This document shows positions 57,935 through 64,000 of a DNA stretch of 64,000 bases, in pieces. The notes below the pieces were generated by a model, which ran no database searches, was not told the DNA's origin, and saw nothing but the letters and a program-made list of their open reading frames with translations. How positions within the stretch are numbered: the first letter of the stretch is position 1; every line of letters begins with the position of its first letter. The stretch comes from Acheta domesticus (lineage: Eukaryota; Arthropoda; Insecta; Orthoptera; Gryllidae), in assembly GCA_031308135.1 (NCBI GenBank), contig JAHLJT010000631.1:153963276-154027275 (forward strand), given 5' to 3'. A program made the position numbers and the translations under genes.

Positions 57935-58685
57935 TAAATTATAGCTAAGGAAAGTTTTTCACCGCCAATGACGCTACAAGGACCACGAGGATTTCATAAA
58001 CAGCGGGTGTGACAAGCATGGAGAGGATGGAATTTTCCAAAAGGAACCTATACAACGTATCCTAGGATTGGTGAAAAACCATTTTTGGGCGAAGTAAATG
58101 CGAATCCATAATCAGGCGTCTTATTAAATTACAGTGCGATCTCAGCACTTCCAATAGAAAAAGGGTGGAGTGAGCAGAGGTGGAGGCGATCCTCTAGCAG
58201 CAGCGAAATTTATTATTCGGCCTTAGTAGAAAACACTTGCTACTCTGATTATCGAAGTACACTTTTTTCTTTTGACTGTTGTAGGATGTCTTATTTGATC
58301 GCCGCTAATGTGACTGACATTTTTTGGTTGATTGTGACCACGCACATATCATTTTAAATGTTCCTTGCGTCGTAGAATCAATGGCGACAGGAAAAATAGT
58401 TAAATTTTCCAAAAATTGATCTTCAAAAATGACTCTAAAGGGGAGAAACATGTGTTGTTGTTACTTATAAAAACAATGTGAAAACGTGGACTATGAACAC
58501 CTGCTACTTCCCTAGTAAAGTGTGCGAGGGAGGAAAGAATCACGTTTGTAAGTCTCCTGTGACTTGCGTGGCGTGTGGGTGCGAAAGCCCGGGGGCTGCC
58601 GGCTGAGACACCACCGCCGCACAGTGGGATGAAATGCCTAAAACGTGGTTAAAATTCATTACCTCTTGCAAAATGCAAAATAATG
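57935..58685. other. Intergenic, nothing recognised
   Basis: A short GC-rich patch near 58580-58620. No supported gene. Confidence 0.4.
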
Positions 58686-58689
58686 GCTA

Positions 58690-59070
58690 TATTGGGGTTT
58701 ACATTGGGGTTTTCGACTTCACCAAATACGAATATGATATCAAAAATAAAATATTCAAAATGGCGGATTCAATATGGCGGACGACATTTGGAAAAACGAG
58801 GAAGAATGCAACAAAAATTAGTATAATGGGATTTTCGAGCTTACTGATTGCAAGTATGATATCAAATATGAAAAATTCAAAATGTCCGATTCAATATGGC
58901 GGATGACATTTGGAAAAACGTGGAAGAATGCAACAAAAATGAGTACATTGCATTCTGACATACTGTATATTCGAGCTCACTGATTACGAATATAATATCA
59001 AAATTAAAAATTAAAAATGGCGGACTTAATGTGGCCGATGACATTTCAAAAAAGTGGAAGAATGAAAATA
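58690..59070 (+). repeat. Tandem array, three diverged units of about 122-136 bp
   Basis: Each unit runs: tcgagcttactga, acgaatatgatatcaaa, aaaattcaaaatggcggatt, caatatggcgga, gacatttggaaaaacg, gaagaatgcaacaaaaa. Unit starts are near 58711, 58832 and 58970. Frames through it are not genes. Confidence 0.85.
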
Positions 59071-59121
59071 CAACAATTTTTTTATCTGATCGCGTACAAC
59101 ATTTAACCCTAGATTACAAAG

Positions 59122-59142
59122 ACGTCGTCTGTCAGACGACGC
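59122..59142. repeat. Short perfect palindrome
   Basis: CGTCGTCTG, T, CAGACGACG: a 9-bp stem with a 1-nt centre, three bases left of the next element. Confidence 0.9.
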
Positions 59143-59146
59143 AACT

Positions 59147-60258
59147 AAGGTCCGTTCGCTCTAACTTGACTCAGCTCGTAAACAAATGCATGTGATCGTC
59201 ACTTGTTCTCATTGGCTGACGGACACCACACTCCACTTCAGGGCGTCGTGCGCTATAGAAGTTAAGTGACTTTCAAAATTTATTTATTTCCCGACGTTCT
59301 ACACAAACAGTCAAAATAATTTTCTCCTTTGCTTTGAAGTAAAATTACACACCGAGCGTAACCTTAACTGCCAACCTTCAGCTGCCAAAGGACCTCATTG
59401 ACATGACGTTCGTTCGTCAGGCCGTCGGCGCCGCTCCTGCCAAATTTTTTCAGTAGCAGTTCCGTTCTCGAATGAGAAGTCCTAAAAGAATGCTGTATTT
59501 TTGTTTGGTTAATGAAAGGTGTGTTTGCTTATTGCATTGATTTTTGTTTCCACATCGAACACAATAAGTGAAGCACTTCCCGGTATAATACGGTTTGAAA
59601 CATTCGCAGGAAAATCCCTCAGAAGTGGTGATAAGAAGATTGTATTGATGTGTTTGAATAATTAGCGGCTAAAAATCTGTCAATAATTTTATGGCAGGTG
59701 GAAGAAATGACTGCTGAATTGCAGGTGTTTGTGTAAGAAGTATTTGAAAATTGTGTAATTAATTAAGTCATTGAAAAGGTAACTTCTCCACGTAAGAAGA
59801 GATGTAGAGCAAAACAGGTAGAGGGCGAGTGCGATGAATTTGTTAATCTTCCATTCGTATTCATGCGCACATTTTTTTGTAGAAACGAATTTCCAACATA
59901 AAATAAAATTTTTGATGAAGTTAATGAAGATTCGAGACTGCCAAATTCTAAAAGAACGTCACTGCATGTTCTATTGAAATTCGTGCTTCGGGCGGAATTT
60001 CAATGCTACCTTGCAGTGATAACACACGTACATGTAAGTTTTGTGATATTTAAGCAACATATCTGCATATTTTGGCTGGTATTTTGGGTGTATTAAAGAA
60101 GTACTAGTGAAAATAATGTGCTATGACAGTTCTAGCTTGACACGTGCCGGCATGAGTATGGTCGTGGCGCGAATGGCGTAGCTAATCACGAACTACACAG
60201 TGGAGGGATACATTCAAACTTTGTTTTCATGCGGAGTGAAGTTACAGCGAACGGACCT
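59147..60258. mobile_element. TA-flanked inverted-repeat element, about 1.1 kb
   Basis: Terminal inverted repeats of about 25 bp (59147-59171 and 60234-60258): AGGTCCGTTCGCTCTAACTT at the left, AGGTCCGTTCGCTGTAACTT at the right read on the minus strand, both then continuing with ACTC after one differing base. TA lies directly outside both ends, as for Tc1/mariner-type insertion. The interior has no frame like a transposase, so it is nonautonomous or heavily decayed. Confidence 0.75.
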
Positions 60259-60264
60259 TAGGAC

Positions 60265-61075
60265 CGAAACAGTATCCCACCTCCTTCCCCTCACTCCCCG
60301 TTTTCAAACTCTGTGTAGCTTCATTATGTGACTATATTGTTGTGCTGATACGGTATACGGTATTTTAACACTCGTCGTCCAATACACTACTCCTTTGTAC
60401 TTACGTCAGTGATATTATTAGTGATTTATTCACTAATATAATAAATAATAAATACAAAATCCTTGCATTGTAGCATTTAAGTTTTGTTCTGAACATTTAA
60501 CAGTCATAATGTGACGATGACGACCGTAACAAATGTCGTGTGACGAGGTACTTCTGCGGACGCTTCTCAAAAGGCATGTGTATACAGCAAGTGTCTGCTG
60601 TGAGAGCCAAGTCATTTAGGTGTATCTGAACCCTTTAACATGTAATTTATAACTCCTATAATATCATACATGAAATGACTGCAACAGTTCTGTGCATTTA
60701 TTTTAATTTTTATTATACATTTGTATACGTTGTTGAAGCACCCAGTAATATTTTGACTATGTAATATAGTTACAAATTATTGTTTTTTTAAGCTTTCCAA
60801 TCCTTTGTATAAGTAAACAAACGCTATGAAAATACGCTAGTTTTGGCACTTTATAAGAAACCATCGACACAAAACCTTATAAGTGTGATACTGGTGGATA
60901 GAGAATTAAACCCTATCCTACATCTAGCAGATTTTAGAAGAAAAAATAGAAGTTTGCAGATTATGATACAAAAAAAGATTATTGCAACACACATAATGGC
61001 AACTCGAAAGCGTAGCTTCCTAGGCCTTTTAAACCAGGTTTGCTTATCTCATGGGGACACGACGTTTTTGAGGAC
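60265..61075. other. Intergenic, nothing recognised
   Basis: AT-rich. No supported gene. Confidence 0.4.
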
Positions 61076-61081
61076 AAGTAA

Positions 61082-61215
61082 ATTCTGACAGATGACTTGT
61101 TTTGGGGGAAGGGTAGAAATTGGTTGGTTTTGGGGAAATGATAAGGGACATTTCGGGTGAAGGTGAAGGATAGATGGGCGACAGTGGGGATATGAAGGGG
61201 AACAGATTGGGCCCG
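61082..61215 (+). repeat. G/purine-rich tract
   Basis: Many short G-runs (ttttgggggaagggtag, gacagtggggatatgaag). Low complexity. The frames here are not genes. Confidence 0.6.
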
Positions 61216-61219
61216 GAAT

Positions 61220-61685
61220 ATGTTGTTGGGCAGTATTCTTCAAAATATCACTTTTATGATCATCCTATTTTACAATTTTGCCTATTAGTTCTTTTGAGTG
61301 CCCCCTCTCCATAGCATGGGTGGGCAGAAAAGAGAAGCCGACATCAATATAAAATTAAATCGAAGAAAAAAAATGAAATTATCTTTCACGATAAAATTAA
61401 GGGGACTATTTTATTTTCTGTGAATTTTTATTTTGACGCTAAGCAATATTGGAATAGATTCTTTCGCACAGAACCAGATCTATAATTCCGTAAACCACAT
61501 TTTTAGGGAATGGGAGTTCGCAGTTGGGTGCTACATGGAATCAGTTTTCAGTTTTCATACAATTACTGTTTACAAAGTGCAGAGTTTTCGCACGTGTACA
61601 GATTGTACGAGTGTCTACTTATTTAATCGTATACAAGAACAAATACTAAGAAAAAGTAAGTGAAAAGACAACGTTTTCTCTAGTC
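61220..61685. other. Intergenic, nothing recognised
   Basis: No supported feature. Confidence 0.4.
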
Positions 61686-61694
61686 TGAAACATC

Positions 61695-61860
61695 TACAGA
61701 CGTGAGAGCGTAGGTTTCCGCAGCCAGTGTCAGTAACTATTTCTTTGCCCGGGAGACGCCGCGTCCTATGCACAGTTATCAACGTTTCATCTGCGATTAT
61801 GTGGCCTGGAGGAAGGTCGCACGTGCCTAGGACGCGGCAACTGCCGGACAGCCAAGTGTT
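61695..61860 (-). repeat. Rep-F copy 2, with inverted arms
   Basis: Inverted relative to 31090-31215 (gagagcgtaggtttccgc, gagacgccgcgtcctatg, caacgtttc). Within it, GCCGCGTCCTATGCAC and, on the minus strand, GCCGCGTCCTAGGCAC form a foldback about 100 bp across, which copy 1 lacks. Confidence 0.65.
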
Positions 61861-61864
61861 TGAC

Positions 61865-62935
61865 TACAGCTTGACAAGTGCTTGACTAAAGACTAGGCCT
61901 TAGTTTTTTTAAACTATGGCCAAACTATTTAAAAAAATATCAAAATATTCACCAGCGTTCTGAGATGAAGTTTTAAGATTATTGTCGTGCCTGTGTCGGT
62001 GTTCTAAGACACAGTAAAACAGTTCTTGAAAATCCAACCTATTCCTTTTCATTTTCCCAAAATGCCCCAATTATCCTTGAAATGTGACCGAATAATTATT
62101 TAATATACTACCAAAAACTATAATATTTCCTTAGAGTACGATATTCTTAAAAAAGATTAGAAAATTTAAAAAATGATAATTTGTAAGTACTGCAACCGGC
62201 TGTCCCTTTCTTTACTTCCTATCCGCATCCAATCCACAAATCTAATTCCAAATCTAAACATAAACTCTGATATTCTTAATGACTTTTACCATGTTCGCGC
62301 ACTATTGTAACAGTTTCCCCAATACTTATTCACTTAATTTATTTCTTGCACGCGCGGACGTGTTCCTAAATTACCCATCTTTTACCTGTAAAATTAACTT
62401 ATTAATAACTTTCTTTATCCTTGGATGCGGCCGTTTGCAAAAATGTATATGTCGTAGGTTCATCGCAAGTTTCCAATACTGGATGAAGACTTGCTTCCCT
62501 TTTGTAACACTAACCGGTATTTTCTAAACTACAATAACAACTCGAAATTCAATTTTGAAAACAAAAAAAACAAACACACCGTGTTTGTTGCTCTTTATTT
62601 CATTGCTTCCTGGTGTTGCATACTCCGCTAACAAATCATAAACACTGTTTCTCTTCAACATAAACAAAATTTTAAAAAATAATAAACACACAATATTTAC
62701 AATTCATTCATACTACAGAGGCATGCGCATTCTCCCAATATGGCCATTTTCTTTGTAAATAAACTACTTAAAAAAATGTTTACATGCTTGGCCTTCAACA
62801 ACAAAAATAAAAACTCTCGTCGCATTTATCAAGTGCATGTGCCGTCACTTCCCTTTTTGAAGCGATGTCGCAACTGCGTCCGTCTTCTTCCACGTCCAAA
62901 ACGGCAACAAAAATTACCAGTTATCCCGGCCACCA
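61865..62935. other. Intergenic, nothing recognised
   Basis: AT-rich. Frames at 62279-62527 and 62740-62940 have no recognisable domain. Confidence 0.4.
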
Positions 62936-62939
62936 TGTA

Positions 62940-63480
62940 ATTAAACACAACTCACGACTGAATCGACTATCACAATTAAAAACTAGTGGTGCTTAAACAG
63001 CACTTACTTTCCCGTATTAGAGGAAACAGCTAAGTAGTACTGCAATATTGCACTTTATGCGCTACTAACATCTTCGCTTGGAACTCACTATTTCCATTGC
63101 AGTGTTGTCAGAACTATGTGAATTCTACAACTTCACAAAAATAGAATGCAAAAGTTTTGTAACCCTGTATTGGAAAAAGAAGCCTGATACCCTGGAAATA
63201 TAGAAATGCCTTCCATTGGGCCATGATTAGGAAAGAGTATTTTAAAACCATGCAACAAATTCTCTACTCACTACAAATGGTACAGCATTTGGTGCAAAAC
63301 TAAATATTTGCCTGCAAATATCAACATAAATTAGACAATTATAACTCCTTTTCATACAGCTCCAATAGGTCACAACAATGACACTAATTCACAGATATTC
63401 GCGAGCGCAAAGTGAATTCCATTGTTGCAGACCCTGCATTGTCGCCATTCTGAGAGCTATTAATTCTTCTTACTTATTTC
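62940..63480 (+). repeat. Rep-E copy 2
   Basis: Direct-orientation partner of 54950-55345 (aaaactagtggtgct near 62980, catttggtgcaaaa near 63285, tagacaattataactcc near 63334, taattcacaga). It carries about 150 bp in the middle that copy 1 lacks or has lost. Confidence 0.75.
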
Positions 63481-63499
63481 AAATATTTCAAAATAAACA

Positions 63500-63704
63500 A
63501 TTTCTAAAATATTAATGTGTAAGTCTATAACAAAGTTCGAACGTAAGAAACGGAGAAATAAATAATATACAAAATTGCACATTCTAATTTACGACGCATC
63601 CAGCTGTCCGAAGCGCAGTAAATTTACAGCGGCCTATTACGTTTGTCACAAAATTAAAGAAAAACTACTCGTATTTTGAAAAAATTAAGCATGACCGTAT
63701 TTAT
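63500..63704 (-). repeat. Repeat matching the left end of the window
   Basis: Same orientation and order as bases 1-205: attaatgtgtaa, ataatatacaaaattgca, ttctaatttacgacgcatcc, then tttgtcacaaaatta, aaaactactcgtatttt and aattaagcatgac. Given the minus sign because its last part is Rep-A body read in that direction. Confidence 0.9.
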
Positions 63705-64000
63705 TTTATTTACTTGTCAAAAAACAGAAACAGAATGGCACAGACTTTCCCGTATTAGTTTTCTATTTTCCTGGGTCTTCGCTAGCTATTCGGAATTGCC
63801 ACATACTCTTTCTTGCCAGCTACCATCTCTCATTGCCAAAAGTACATTTTTTTGTCATTTTCTTAATTTTTCGGTTTCCTATTGGTAGAACAGAAACATT
63901 AATTTTAGAATATTAAAGAACACAAAAACTTAGCCGTAAATGGCAATTTTCTTTTAAAAATTATGTGCCGTTTAAGAGAAAATGGCGTTTTAGCACTACT
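63705..64000. other. Window end; diverged Rep-A-like sequence
   Basis: 63900-64000 (aaaatggcgttttagcact) resembles tail modules of Rep-A. No gene. Confidence 0.35.

Noticed and set aside
60843..61088. 81-codon plus-strand frame, at first taken for retroelement sequence
   Set aside because: No RT, RNase H or integrase motif could be placed in order.
1..64000. CRISPR array, operon or bacterial-type system
   Set aside because: No regularly spaced identical repeats, no adjacent same-strand genes with ribosome-binding sites, and clear eukaryotic introns and transposons.

Overview
This window looks like nuclear DNA from an insect or close arthropod. The base composition is AT-rich, open frames are short, introns are long and there are no operons. 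The one host gene I can identify is an RR-1 cuticular protein. The density of old non-LTR, BEL/Pao and DNA-transposon relics, plus repeat types I associate from memory with large polyneopteran genomes, suggests a big repeat-rich genome. That last placement is inference.

Host gene: a three-exon RR-1 cuticular protein gene lies on the minus strand. A TATA box sits at 17300-17306 and coding exon 1 is 17204-17212. Intron 1 is 2.7 kb, exon 2 is 14388-14500, intron 2 is 6.6 kb and exon 3 is 7535-7811. Splice sites and codon phases agree and give 132 residues: a signal peptide, a chitin-binding RR domain and a basic C-terminus. A second, much weaker host-gene candidate is an open GC3-rich frame at 43031-43322 that ends in a plausible terminal exon.

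Layout: 1-4117 is a composite repeat followed by a decayed LINE with endonuclease and reverse transcriptase. 4123-4765 is a TTAA-flanked inverted-repeat element. 7-17.3 kb is the cuticle gene, with a foldback element nested in an older repeat inside intron 2. 17.3-36 kb is mostly intergenic, with LINE fragments, GC-rich islands and several copies of one noncoding repeat (called Rep-A here). 36-44 kb holds two more LINE scraps and an internally deleted BEL/Pao relic. 44-50 kb has Rep-A copies and a hAT-like element (47542-49189) with 8-bp target-site remnants. 52-57.8 kb has more Rep-A, a Rep-E copy and a second BEL/Pao relic. 58.7-60.3 kb has a short tandem array and a TA-flanked inverted-repeat element. 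The right end repeats the sequence of the left end.

Apart from the cuticle gene, nearly everything recognisable is a dead mobile element, often nested. Six repeat families recur and are named Rep-A to Rep-F: A, hairpin-headed with CCGT runs; B, three dispersed copies; C, two copies; D, foldback, two copies; E, two copies; F, two copies. Twelve GC-rich islands of 100-350 bp punctuate the AT-rich background without clear coding content. I see no tRNA, rRNA or CRISPR array.
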